From [Ruminococcus] torques ATCC 27756 (GTDB lineage Bacteria > Bacillota > Clostridia > Lachnospirales > Lachnospiraceae): a stretch of 64,000 nt of DNA. The position numbers and the translations under genes were made by a program. Of this stretch, positions 54,501 to 61,207 are shown piece by piece. The notes under the pieces are model-generated. The model saw nothing but the letters and a program-made list of their open reading frames with translations. It did not search any database and was not told the origin of the DNA. Numbering within the stretch: position 1 is the first letter of the stretch; every line of letters starts with the position of its first letter. Where the stretch lies: assembly GCF_000153925.1 (NCBI RefSeq), contig NZ_DS264376.1:49539-113538 (forward strand). The letters run 5' to 3'.

Positions 54501-54577
54501 TATTCCTGTCACTCTTGATGATAGCGGCATTTATGAAACGTAAAACTTTTCTGGGATTTTTTGAAAAAGATGAATAA
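48509..54577 (+). CDS. Secreted GH84 beta-N-acetylhexosaminidase (NagH/NagJ-like) with six Ig-like carbohydrate modules
   Basis: 2022 residues. Signal peptide 1-30 (KRLLAGVLTVAVVIPGNF, AQA-A cleavage). Residues 35-170 are the GH84/GH20b-like N-terminal domain; 180-470 the GH84 catalytic barrel, opening SRGFIEGYYGNPWS and with the paired catalytic aspartates D301-D302 (AILADDFWN). A helical module (470-640) is followed by six F5/8C/CBM32-like beta modules starting near 654, 801, 949, 1097, 1208 and 1376, each with FDGD-like calcium or sugar sites (FDGDESTS, FDGDLSTE, YDGDDNT). Residues 1497-1970 are FIVAR/coiled helical repeats. The C-terminus VATGD, hydrophobic stretch, KRK resembles a sortase signal without LPxTG. 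It releases terminal GlcNAc from mucin or O-GlcNAc proteins. ATG 48509 follows AAGGAAGG. Confidence 0.92.
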   Translation: MAGRVIKRLLAGVLTVAVVIPGNFVPAQAAEEPQEDYLIYPNPHKVEYQEGDYILGKELNVIYDKGIDEATKNRLQEAADLKGIEVNEAEQPKEGATNVYVGVHGQDGTAEDYITEEYQPEDSLFGKTDSYFLASDENVISVLGKDADSAFYGLTTLYHVFAQMDSLTIRNFEIEDYADVVSRGFIEGYYGNPWSTEDRVNLMKWGGYYKLNAYFYAPKDDPKHRTQWDQLYTEEELANKIRPLAEAGNESKCRFVYALHPFPQGNHLRFDDNYEADLAKLQAKFKQVIDQGVRQIAILADDFWNPGGPNGVRLLNDMTAWLEEVKKQYPDMKMTIPYVPYDYMGNGSSAELQELKKAPANVQIVMTGGRVWGEVTNNFTSTFTNNVGRGPFMWINWPCTDNSKKHLIMGGYDTFLHPGVEPSKIQGIMLNPMQQSEPSKVAIFGNADYAWNIWETKEEADKSWNDAFSFVDHNSAIMNDASDALRELSKHMINQAMDTRVTPLQESVVLKEKLNAFKEKLEAETLTAEEVDAVIAEFEVLQKASKTYRAGGNEAIKGQIVYWLNCWDDTTEAAIAYLNGVKSALAGDVSSVISYNTAGKTAFDRSKTYDFLYVDHQEYAEVGVQHIVPFINTLAEYVSAKAETAVNPDKVIPKFITSRKDAPTGSKENIFDGDESTSAVYKTPNSLSKDDYIGVEYNKVIDIDSIRFLLGGGKDHFEHAKLQYMTEEGTWEDLTLTGMENNFAGEFGKVQDINVKEANLPSDLKAKGIRLIATAANVNDCWLEVREIQINKKEEVSEDTERYTGDVTFSGISTQGNDHTAAKMFDGDLSTEMWIAKGPYSGEGKDTIAADAYIQITFPEAKQIGSIRMTQGKTSSADVFKKVEIQYSTDGQSGWKKAGEFTNAKDQTVNINVTDKIRGIRLVNKEQTAGWVRIGELDIRAPKNMTTPITYKVIKTERWKVAQGKETSLYDGDDNTFVWYDPDGDGNSTSDSVLKDDFLGYDLGTEAVLESAHIVVGHTGGDKLVKYAVETSVDNSTWTPAEGYAEYTGAAEGKDVLNIDLKGVTARYIRIRNLEKKPTWAKFSEFTVKQKVDQTGTTENIYTNVKDHGMLGTTEAGMSSLQPGTISLKKDQYIGVDLKNIKAIENIAVNAGENANVKLQSSMNGVIWTDVNAGALEDARYVRLYNAGNETQNVSVQEFKVTYAFIGEKTVESDFAQKDSANDMRSNGQVGNVFDGKLNTLGKITGTQDAGKKIVFDLGQTVNFESFRYYVKETCLDFLRHAKFEVADRKDATDDQWTKILEVGNAEAVQMSANATAKDADYLLHDTTNPGNMYAEATGLNVSGRYLRIVPLTTYTERWVELYELQINGGAYMTTESNRDIISETAEEAGKIPSNVFDGNFATTYKPSAANGSFTYRISEPDQRTIRIIQNGKASNADVQAVLYKDGAKQEAAAIGKLNQTINEFAVGKDSQILEVIVTWAEDIPEISIIKTSEKEKAAVNKDALNEAIKKPIDDKWTADSKRAAEEAKAAAEEIAANEYVTQEVVDLAEKALLAAHKNAVVKGDVTALENALNNMKAGKENVGAEEAPVYVEIYSARTYAAYESVMNEIREALKDKENVSEKEAQDLTAKLEKAEKALVYSSIQRELAETELENAVKYNKDDYTTVSYKAYTDAKSALDAIVKADKTERKNPKEVYTARNTFAQTEEGLVNVAALKAKLAEVGKLDENLYTKDSWKELQDAVKNAEAYLENGTKDQVDKAVSDLENAVNGLVEKTEVTVDDVIAEMEKINGKDYTEVSFGALQDAISKAKADKDQNDPALDQANITAMKEAKAALVSIVDLKAALNEAAQHKAGTYTVSSYKLLKDAVTNAEPLKVNGTKEEVANAAAAIRAAIKGLDKRAVGLDEYRDSIVLKKPEGYTEESYAAYKNAYDALMALDSKETTAEMFANAKSAFEAAQAGLVQKPGSNGTGSSSNGTVSNGAVATGDTVNVSALAGLFLSLLMIAAFMKRKTFLGFFEKDE

Positions 54578-54631
54578 GATTTAAAACAGGTTCACATGAT
54601 AATATTAAAAGATATAAGATGACCTGGAGTT

Positions 54632-54677
54632 AAGAATCGCCGGATCCGGCAGTAAAGCCGGATTCGGCGATTCTTTT
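54632..54677 (+). terminator. Strong terminator after the GH84 gene
   Basis: 19-pair stem: AAGAATCGCCG+GATCCGGC (54632-54650) with GCCGGATT+CGGCGATTCTT (54657-54675), one G-U, loop AGTAAA, then TTTT. Confidence 0.93.
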
Positions 54678-54785
54678 GCGAAGGCGGTAAGCCAAAGGGC
54701 GGGAAAGCCCGGAAACTTGACGACCGATCGATATCTGTTTATATATTTTTGAACCGCTGTTTTGAATAACAGATGACGGTGTAGC
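54678..54785. other. Short GC-rich intergenic stretch
   Basis: About 108 bases without a gene. A hairpin GGGC-GGGAAA-GCCC (about 54697-54710) and CTGTT/AACAG near 54755 are visible. The block GTAAGCCAAAGGGCGGGA resembles the GAGCCAAAG..CGGGA part of the 85-base repeat family, possibly a decayed copy, but the rest does not align. Confidence 0.35.
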
Positions 54786-55568
54786 TTAAAGAAATATCTC
54801 GGCCTTTTTATCACTCTGACAGACCTTTGTTAATTTCTTTGCTGCCATATTCAACTTAAAAGCGCTGACATATCTGGCTTTCTGTTTGCAGAAGCGGACA
54901 CATTTCATACATCCGATACATTTATCGTGATCTGTCTTTTTCGGATTATCAAGAGAGATTGCTCCTGCCGGACAGATCTTTGCGCAGGCGCTGCATTCTG
55001 TACAAAGGGAAACGTCGGCTTTCGGAAAAAGTACGTTTTTTCCGTATTTTCTGTAAGGAGTATTTCCCGGTACTTTCAGATCGAAAGAAGCGAAAGAATC
55101 TTCTTTTTTAATGATCCGATTCAGTGAAATTCCGTATTCGGAAGCTTCTTTTAAATCCGCCTTGTTCGGACGTCTTGCGCCGATAGAGTTCACGATAGAG
55201 TGTTCTGCCGGAAATGCGGCAGCTCCGATTACTTTGAATCCTCTTTTTTCTACTTCGGTCTTTAATTCTAAAAGTGCATCCTCGTATTCGCGGCATCCGT
55301 ATGTAGCGACAAGAGCGGCAGGTGTTCCGTTTCCGGAAAAGAGATCAAGATATTTGAGAAAGAGCGCCGGAACACGACCGTAGTATACGGGGATCGCAAA
55401 CAGGGCAAAATCGTTTGGCGCAAATTTTGCGACAGGTTTCAGATCTTTTTTGATCGTAAGGTCAAAAGAGACTGATTTTAAATCGATACTTCTTGCCGTT
55501 TCCATAACGACTTTATGGGTCGTTCCTGTAGGGCTGAAATAAATAAGTTTTAATTCGTTCATTTTCAT
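54786..55568 (-). CDS. EFR1 family ferredoxin (flavodoxin fold plus 2 [4Fe-4S])
   Basis: 260 residues. N-terminal flavodoxin-like domain with FMN loop SPTGTTHKV (10-18) and CREYEDALLEL; C-terminal two-cluster ferredoxin C-x2-C-x2-C-x3-CP (CTECSACAKICPAG) and CIGCMKCVRFCKQ. Such fused electron carriers move low-potential electrons between anaerobic enzymes. Start MKMN with AAAGGA 12 bases upstream on the - strand. Physiological partner not shown by neighbours. Confidence 0.92.
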   Translation of the reverse strand: MKMNELKLIYFSPTGTTHKVVMETARSIDLKSVSFDLTIKKDLKPVAKFAPNDFALFAIPVYYGRVPALFLKYLDLFSGNGTPAALVATYGCREYEDALLELKTEVEKRGFKVIGAAAFPAEHSIVNSIGARRPNKADLKEASEYGISLNRIIKKEDSFASFDLKVPGNTPYRKYGKNVLFPKADVSLCTECSACAKICPAGAISLDNPKKTDHDKCIGCMKCVRFCKQKARYVSAFKLNMAAKKLTKVCQSDKKAEIFL

Positions 55569-55660
55569 AAATCAACAGACTCCTTTGTAAGTAATATTAC
55601 AATGATATCATAATACGGATAAAAATGCACGAAGAAATAAATATAGAATATCGAACAAAA

Positions 55661-55689
55661 GCAATAGTTCAGTCCCCGCCATTCGTAAA
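55661..55689 (+). repeat. Second copy of the AGTTCAGTCC element
   Basis: Matches 20135-20159: AGTTCAGTCC, then CCGCCATTCGTAAA against CGCGCCATTCGTAAA. The partner arm seen at 20174 is missing. Upstream of a promoter TTGACC (55696-55701) with TATACT (55717-55722) that serves the zinc-ribbon gene. Confidence 0.6.
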
Positions 55690-55762
55690 TTTTGTTTGAC
55701 CGGAAGGATGGAAAAATATACTATAAATATAGCAGCAGTTATTTATAAGGAGGAATACGATT

Positions 55763-56992
55763 ATGAGATGTCAATATTGCGGAAGAAAAATTCCTGATGA
55801 TTCTGCATTTTGTCCGGAATGTGGACAGCGTCAGGAAGAGCTATCGTTTCATGCAGAGTCAAGTTTTGATTCAACACAGGAATCAAAGCCGAAAGTTTGT
55901 CCGGTATGCGGTACTGTGATGGAAGAGGGAACTTTGTTTTGCCCTGAATGTGGTACGCCTTATGCACGGTCAGAGCAGCAGAGTGGTACGCGGTTTGAGG
56001 ATACTGAGGAAATGCCGTATATATCGTCTCCGGAAGACTCTGAAGAGTTGTTAAAGGTGCGGGATGAAGAAGAGTTTGAAGAGTTCGGATCACAAAGAGA
56101 CGGTCGGGGTGACATGGGCAATCAAGGAAATGTGCCGGATATGCGGCAGTCTTTGGATGAGTCTTATGGGAAGAAAAAGAGCAAAGCGCCGATTATAATC
56201 GGTGTGGTCATCGGAGGAATTGTTTTAGTTGCTATAGTGATTGCTGTGTTGTTTTTCGTTTTGAAAAAAGAAGATCCGAAACCGTCTTCTGATTCCGTCA
56301 ACACGGATATTACAGAACCGTCGGAAAATGAGATTTTGAATGATGTAGATTATAACCTGCTTGATGAAGATGAGTTATTCTTTGAAGGCTTTATTAAAAA
56401 GACAGAAAATGGCGATTATGTTCTGCGCTTGGAAGAAGAATATACTTTTTACGGAGAAGATTTTTACGGTGAAAAAGTTTTGCTGGAAGATGCGAGAAAC
56501 GTATATATCGATCAATCTGTTCTTCCGGAAGGAATGCTCGACAGCATTAAATCTAATCAGACGATAGAGATAGAAGGACAATTTTATTTTGACAACGATA
56601 AGCTTTATATAACACCGTTTGTAATTTGGGATGAATATGGGGAAAACCTGATAGAAGATTTTGAAAAATCAAAAGAGGAGGATGAAGTTTTAAATAAAGA
56701 TTATATTCTTCCGCAGAGCGCTTCTTATCTTTTAACTGAAAGCGATATTGAAGGCTTGGATATCCGCGAGATTAATTATGCCAAAAATGAAATCTATGCG
56801 AGGCATGGCCGGCTTTTCCAATCGGCTGAACTGCAGAATTATTTTAATAGTAAGAAATGGTATCACGGTACGGTCAGTCCGGAAGAATTTAACAATTCGA
56901 TGCTTTCTGAAATTGAACGGAAAAATGCAGATTTTCTGGCTCAGGTCGAGTTTGGTATGGATCCGAAAGGATATCAGTTGGATGCAGAGTAA
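55763..56992 (+). CDS. Double zinc-ribbon membrane protein with YARHG domain
   Basis: 409 residues. Two N-terminal zinc ribbons (C3, C6, C17, C20 and C46, C49, C60, C63), an acidic linker, one membrane segment (142-167), an extracellular middle region, and a YARHG domain at about 336-372 (EIYARHGRLF, NYFNSKKWY). YARHG is an extracellular domain often found beside peptidases and amidases. Cytoplasmic zinc ribbons with an outside domain suggest sensing or assembly at the envelope, which is inference. Amidase gene 20 bases downstream. Confidence 0.85.
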   Translation: MRCQYCGRKIPDDSAFCPECGQRQEELSFHAESSFDSTQESKPKVCPVCGTVMEEGTLFCPECGTPYARSEQQSGTRFEDTEEMPYISSPEDSEELLKVRDEEEFEEFGSQRDGRGDMGNQGNVPDMRQSLDESYGKKKSKAPIIIGVVIGGIVLVAIVIAVLFFVLKKEDPKPSSDSVNTDITEPSENEILNDVDYNLLDEDELFFEGFIKKTENGDYVLRLEEEYTFYGEDFYGEKVLLEDARNVYIDQSVLPEGMLDSIKSNQTIEIEGQFYFDNDKLYITPFVIWDEYGENLIEDFEKSKEEDEVLNKDYILPQSASYLLTESDIEGLDIREINYAKNEIYARHGRLFQSAELQNYFNSKKWYHGTVSPEEFNNSMLSEIERKNADFLAQVEFGMDPKGYQLDAE

Positions 56993-57011
56993 TTGTTAAA
57001 GGAGCATAATT

Positions 57012-57890
57012 ATGAAAAAAGGGGTTACATTTTTTGTATTTATCTGTCTTCTTGTTTTCGATGTTTCGGCGTGCGGCAGGGAAAATGTTTCCGATCCTTC
57101 AGAAGGAAAGAAAGCTTCGGCTGAGAATCCCAAAACTACTGATCGGTCATCAGAAGAATCGGAACAAACATCGGAACAAACATCGGAACAAACGGAGGCG
57201 TCTGTGAGCGCAGAGGAACATTCAGGACAAACTGACATACAAAAACCGGTAAAAAAAGATATTTTGATCGCGATAGATCCCGGGCATCAAAGCCCGGATA
57301 TAGATATGAGCGGGCAAGAGCCAAATGCTCCTGGGTCAGGTGATTTTAAACAAAAATCTGCCGGCGGTACTGTCGGCAGATTCACCGGGATACCGGAATA
57401 TGAACTTAATCTTGAAATCGCATTGATGCTTCGAGATCGTCTGACGGAACAAGGGTATGATGTAATCCTGACGCGGGAAAATAACGAAACAGCTATAAGC
57501 AATGCGGAACGAGCCTGTCTTGCAAATGATGCAGGGGCGGAGTTTTCTTTGAGAATTCATGCAAATGGAAGTGAAGATCCATCGGTAAACGGTGCGATGG
57601 CTCTGATCGGTTCTGCTGAAAATCCTTATGTAGGCGGAGTTTACGAAGAGAGTTATCGTTTGGCGGAAATGATTTTAAATTGTTATTGCAGTGCGAGTGG
57701 AATGCAGAATCTCGGGATTCGGTGTAATGATACGATGACAGGGATCAACTGGAGTCAGATACCGGTTGTGATATTAGAAATGGGATTTATGACGAATCAA
57801 CAAGATGATACAAACATGTCGGATGCCACCTATCGAGAGTTGATGGTCGATGGGATTGTAGATGGGATCAATGCATATTACGGGTTTTGA
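57012..57890 (+). CDS. N-acetylmuramoyl-L-alanine amidase lipoprotein
   Basis: 292 residues, lipobox VSAC (Cys21). A low-complexity spacer with SEQT repeats (about 50-65) leads to an Amidase_3 domain (about 80-290): zinc ligands His in AIDPGHQ, Glu in GIPEYELNLE, His in LRIHANGS, and catalytic Glu in VILEMGFMTN. It cleaves the amide between MurNAc and stem peptide. Cell-wall role on the membrane's outer face; co-transcribed with the YARHG gene. Confidence 0.92.
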   Translation: MKKGVTFFVFICLLVFDVSACGRENVSDPSEGKKASAENPKTTDRSSEESEQTSEQTSEQTEASVSAEEHSGQTDIQKPVKKDILIAIDPGHQSPDIDMSGQEPNAPGSGDFKQKSAGGTVGRFTGIPEYELNLEIALMLRDRLTEQGYDVILTRENNETAISNAERACLANDAGAEFSLRIHANGSEDPSVNGAMALIGSAENPYVGGVYEESYRLAEMILNCYCSASGMQNLGIRCNDTMTGINWSQIPVVILEMGFMTNQQDDTNMSDATYRELMVDGIVDGINAYYGF

Positions 57891-57929
57891 GTTCTTTAGA
57901 TATTTTTATGTGACGGAGTAAAAATAAGT

Positions 57930-58889
57930 ATGAGGCGAAAAGTTTTCAGATACAGTTTCTTATGCGCGCTCTTGTTTGTTTTTGTGACGGCGGTTTTTAT
58001 GTTCACTGCCTGCGGCAAGGAAGAAACTGTAAAAGAAAAGGAAGAGAACAAAAAAGAAAACAAAAAAGAAAACAAGGAAGAGATTGTGATTAAAAAAGAT
58101 GATATTGAAGATACAGAAGAAGTCGGATCATCCGATCCGGAACTAGAAGAGGAAGCCGCGTTTCCTATTTTAAATGACTTAATTGATCGGATACAGTTGA
58201 CGGCGGCGCCGCTTGAAAGTACCGGAGCTTCGGTTTCTGTATATGCAGAAAATCTTTCTGACGGAGCGAGGGCATCGATCAACAGCAGTCAGATGCCAGC
58301 GGCAAGTTTGATCAAGCTTTATATTGCGGGATGTGTATACGAACAGATGGATTTTGTGAAAGAACAGGAGGTTTACGCAGGAGAAACAGAAGAACTTTTG
58401 CGTTTGATGATTACGGTAAGCGACAATGACGCGGCAAATGAGCTTGTTCGTAAGCTTGGTTTTGGGGATGCTTCGGCGGGAATGGAAGTTGTGAATGAGT
58501 TTTGTCGGTTGCACGGTTTTGCAGATACTCATATGGGAAGGCTGCTTCTTGCACCGAATGATATGGATGATAATTATACTTCTGTCAACGACTGCGGAAA
58601 GTTTCTGCGGGAAATGAACGGAAATGTGCTGGTTGGATCAGAAAAACTTCTTGATCTGATGCGGCAGCAGGAACGTACGGGGAAGATCCCGGCAGGAGTG
58701 CCGGAAAATATTGAGACTGCAAATAAGACGGGGGAACTTTCCGATGTGGAAAATGACGCGGCAATTATATTTGGGGAAAACGGAGCATATACAGTTTGTG
58801 TGATGATGAGCGGTTTATCTGATACTTCTGCCGCAAGATCTGTTATCCGAGAGATTTCGGCGCAGATTTATGAGTATATGTGTCCGTGA
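57930..58889 (+). CDS. Class A beta-lactamase-like serine hydrolase lipoprotein
   Basis: 319 residues. Lipobox FTAC (Cys28), then a Lys/Glu/Asn-rich spacer with ENKKENKKENKE repeat. The hydrolase fold carries S126-x-x-K129 (AASLIKLY), S164-D165-N166 (ITVSDND) and K266-T267-G268. The deacylating Glu of true class A beta-lactamases (E-x-x-L-N) is not evident, so it is more likely a DD-peptidase-like or other hydrolase than a resistance enzyme. It follows the amidase after 39 bases. Confidence 0.85.
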   Translation: MRRKVFRYSFLCALLFVFVTAVFMFTACGKEETVKEKEENKKENKKENKEEIVIKKDDIEDTEEVGSSDPELEEEAAFPILNDLIDRIQLTAAPLESTGASVSVYAENLSDGARASINSSQMPAASLIKLYIAGCVYEQMDFVKEQEVYAGETEELLRLMITVSDNDAANELVRKLGFGDASAGMEVVNEFCRLHGFADTHMGRLLLAPNDMDDNYTSVNDCGKFLREMNGNVLVGSEKLLDLMRQQERTGKIPAGVPENIETANKTGELSDVENDAAIIFGENGAYTVCVMMSGLSDTSAARSVIREISAQIYEYMCP

Positions 58890-58994
58890 CAGGAATATTT
58901 TGATTTTGACTGCGGGATATTATTTTCGGATATATATTAGGAAATGGTAAAAAGAGATTGTAAAGAGATTGTGAAAAGATTATAGGAGAAATAA

Positions 58995-59070
58995 AAAAGG
59001 TTCTGACCGAATTTTATGTTTGACTTGTATCTGAAGTTTCAGGATGCAGATCGTTCGGGCAGAACCTTTT
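58995..59070. terminator. Long bidirectional terminator between serine hydrolase and DUF4234 genes
   Basis: AAAAGGTTCTG-CCGAA arm (58996-59011) pairs with TTCGG-CAGAACCTTTT (59054-59070), a large loop between. Convergent genes on both sides. Confidence 0.8.
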
Positions 59071-59087
59071 ATTATAATGTTAAATGA

Positions 59088-60557
59088 TTAAATTAATCCG
59101 TTGTAACGATTGTATGCCATACAGATGCTGTTTGTATTTTTAATAATGATATTCATTGCAATAAACGGTCCGATGAAACAGAGGAAAGAGCCAAAGAAAA
59201 GCCATAATAAAATAGTAGTACCGTTTTCTGTAAATGACAGACCGTAACGAGGTGCGTTTGCTGCAAGGCGGTTTCCGAGAGAATACTGCCACCACCAACT
59301 GTAAATTCCGCAAGTGAGGATGGAAAGCAGGATGAACTGTACTAATCCGCCTGTTGATTTTCCGTCTCCGGCACAAGCAGTATTAACATCGCGGGCAACT
59401 GTGTATATAAAGTAATAACTGTAAATTCCGCATGTAAGAATCGAAAGAACGATATAACCGAGCAGTCCGCGGTCGGTTTTCAGTGGCGTAACACCCGATC
59501 CTGAATAGTTCGGACCGGAACTTTGATAGTTGTAATTTGGTCCCTGGTTATTATAGTTTGTACCCTGGTTGTTGTAGTTTGGTCCCTGGTTATTGTAGTT
59601 TGTTCCTTGATTGTTGTAGTTTGTACCCATGTTCTGCCCCTCATAGTTTGTACTGCCGGCTTGTGATTCGCAGTTTGTCTTGCTGTTTTGATTCATATGA
59701 TCTGTTCCGGCGTTTTGATAGTTGGTTTTTTTATTTGTATTGCCCTGTGCTGTTTCGGATGTCTGACTGCTGCGGGCAGATCCGCCGATGACTCCTGTGA
59801 TATTTGATAAATCCGGTGTCGATCCTGAGAGATGCAGGAGTGTATAAGTGATGCCGACAACCGCCGCCATAATGGTTAACGTTAATAATAAAGAAGATAA
59901 GATCCAGAAAAATGTATCAAAAGAAAAATAATATCTGAAGCTTCGGAACATAGATGTAATAAATTCAATGATTCCGCACAGCGCTATGATTGCCGCTAAT
60001 CCGCTTAAGATTACGAAAAATGTTTTGATCCTCTGTTTTTCTTTTGAAAGTGCGATCATTACCAATACTGCCGCTATTCCTGCATAACATACCATGTTAA
60101 GAAGATTTCCCAGACCTTGCATGATGAGGCTGTAAGAAAAATTCTGAATGCCTGAGAGTAGATTGCGGAAAGCCATAACGAAGCAGAGTGCTGCTAAAAT
60201 GAAAAAGCCGATCTGTAAAAATTTCTTCGTCTCATCTAAGTCGCCTGCTGATGCTGTTTGAAAGCGGTCTTCTGTATTGTTTTTAAAAGTTTCTCTGTCT
60301 GTTTCTGGTGTTTTGCTTGTTTTTGTACCGTAAGCTGTTTCTGCGTTTTTGTTTGCTTCTGTACCGTAAGCTGTTTCTGAGTTTTTGTTTGTTTCTGTAC
60401 CGTAAGCTGTTTCGGCGTTTGTGTTCGCAGTGGTTTCATAAGCTGTTTCTGCTGTTTTGTTTTCAGCAGAATTATGCGGCGGCTCAGTTTTGCTGCCGCA
60501 ATACGGACAAAACTTTGCGGTGTCTGAGATTTCTCTTCCGCATGTCTTGCATTGCAT
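59088..60557 (-). CDS. Zinc-ribbon membrane protein with two repeat tracts and DUF4234 domain
   Basis: 489 residues. N-terminal zinc ribbon (C3, C6, C17, C20), a tract of 12-residue units (NAETAYGTETNK-like, about four copies, DNA period 36 at 60317-60450), four membrane helices (about 112-240), a second tract of 7-residue units (NYNNQGT/NYNNQGP, about five copies, DNA 59537-59635), and a C-terminal DUF4234 domain (RGLLGYIVLSILTCGIYSYY repeated as LVQFILLSILTCGIYSWWW). Function unknown. A - strand operon partner, the DUF2752 gene, lies 22 bases upstream. Confidence 0.85.
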   Translation of the reverse strand: MQCKTCGREISDTAKFCPYCGSKTEPPHNSAENKTAETAYETTANTNAETAYGTETNKNSETAYGTEANKNAETAYGTKTSKTPETDRETFKNNTEDRFQTASAGDLDETKKFLQIGFFILAALCFVMAFRNLLSGIQNFSYSLIMQGLGNLLNMVCYAGIAAVLVMIALSKEKQRIKTFFVILSGLAAIIALCGIIEFITSMFRSFRYYFSFDTFFWILSSLLLTLTIMAAVVGITYTLLHLSGSTPDLSNITGVIGGSARSSQTSETAQGNTNKKTNYQNAGTDHMNQNSKTNCESQAGSTNYEGQNMGTNYNNQGTNYNNQGPNYNNQGTNYNNQGPNYNYQSSGPNYSGSGVTPLKTDRGLLGYIVLSILTCGIYSYYFIYTVARDVNTACAGDGKSTGGLVQFILLSILTCGIYSWWWQYSLGNRLAANAPRYGLSFTENGTTILLWLFFGSFLCFIGPFIAMNIIIKNTNSICMAYNRYNGLI

Positions 60558-60579
60558 ATAAAAGCCCTCCTCGTTTCCT

Positions 60580-60981
60580 TTATTTTTTTGTAAAGAGTTG
60601 AGAAATCAATGAAAAAATCGCTCCCTTTTCCGGCTGAAAGACAACGATGGAATCGGCCGTATCCAACATTCGTAAGATGTATACTGCCCCAAATAGTACA
60701 CAGGCAGTTATAAGTAAGATCTTCTGTATCTTTTTTGGTATCTTATCCCAAAAGAGAAACAGCATAATTCCTATCGGTAATATCCAAAAAAGCGGATGGT
60801 ATCGGAAAGCTCCGGTGAAGTCCATACGGAGTACACAAAACCATGCTCTCGACATTCCGCAGCCGGCACAGGAAATTCCGGTCAGGAAAAGAATCGGACA
60901 GGTAATTCCAAATACCGATTCTAAAATAAGATAAAACACTGCGATTGTAAAAAGTGCGCTTATATTCTGCCGTTTTTTCAT
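60580..60981 (-). CDS. DUF2752 membrane protein
   Basis: 133 residues, three or four hydrophobic segments. The family motif CPILFLTGISCAGCGMSRAW (about residues 27-46) is plain, followed by an acidic and amphipathic end. Function unknown; DUF2752 proteins often sit beside DUF4234 genes, as here. Confidence 0.88.
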   Translation of the reverse strand: MKKRQNISALFTIAVFYLILESVFGITCPILFLTGISCAGCGMSRAWFCVLRMDFTGAFRYHPLFWILPIGIMLFLFWDKIPKKIQKILLITACVLFGAVYILRMLDTADSIVVFQPEKGAIFSLISQLFTKK

Positions 60982-61098
60982 ATTGGTTTCTCCCTTATTT
61001 TTCTAGTTTACAATAGGTGAAAAATATTGTCAATCTGTGTACATAATTGTGGACGCACAATCAGGATATGGCTTTGGAAGAAGTTGATTTTCCTCATA

Positions 61099-61125
61099 TT
61101 TTGTATTATTGTAGATAATACAAAA
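61099..61125. promoter_or_regulatory. Long palindromic operator-like site
   Basis: Perfect 11-bp inverted repeat TTTTGTATTAT (61099-61109) and ATAATACAAAA (61115-61125) around TGTAG. It sits 83 bases before the DUF5808 gene, and a possible -35 TTGATT (61084-61089) with TATTGT (61107-61112) overlaps it. GntR/YtrA-type repressors use sites like this, but no such gene is next to it. Confidence 0.65.
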
Positions 61126-61207
61126 TAAAGTATGAGATCGTATCAAAAAAAGGGAAGATCTTGCCGGTTTGTATGATCGGAACTTTGCAGGAACGGAGGG
61201 ATGACAG

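Noticed and set aside
48485..54577. Earlier ATG (48485) for the GH84 gene
   Set aside because: No ribosome site before it, whereas ATG 48509 follows AAGGAAGG and gives a cleaner signal peptide.
54605..54814. 69-codon - strand open frame after the GH84 gene
   Set aside because: It runs through the terminator hairpin and GC-rich non-coding stretch and has no ribosome site or recognisable protein pattern.
57930..58889. Beta-lactamase resistance gene
   Set aside because: S-x-x-K, SDN and KTG are present but the deacylating glutamate region is not, so calling it antibiotic resistance is not supported.
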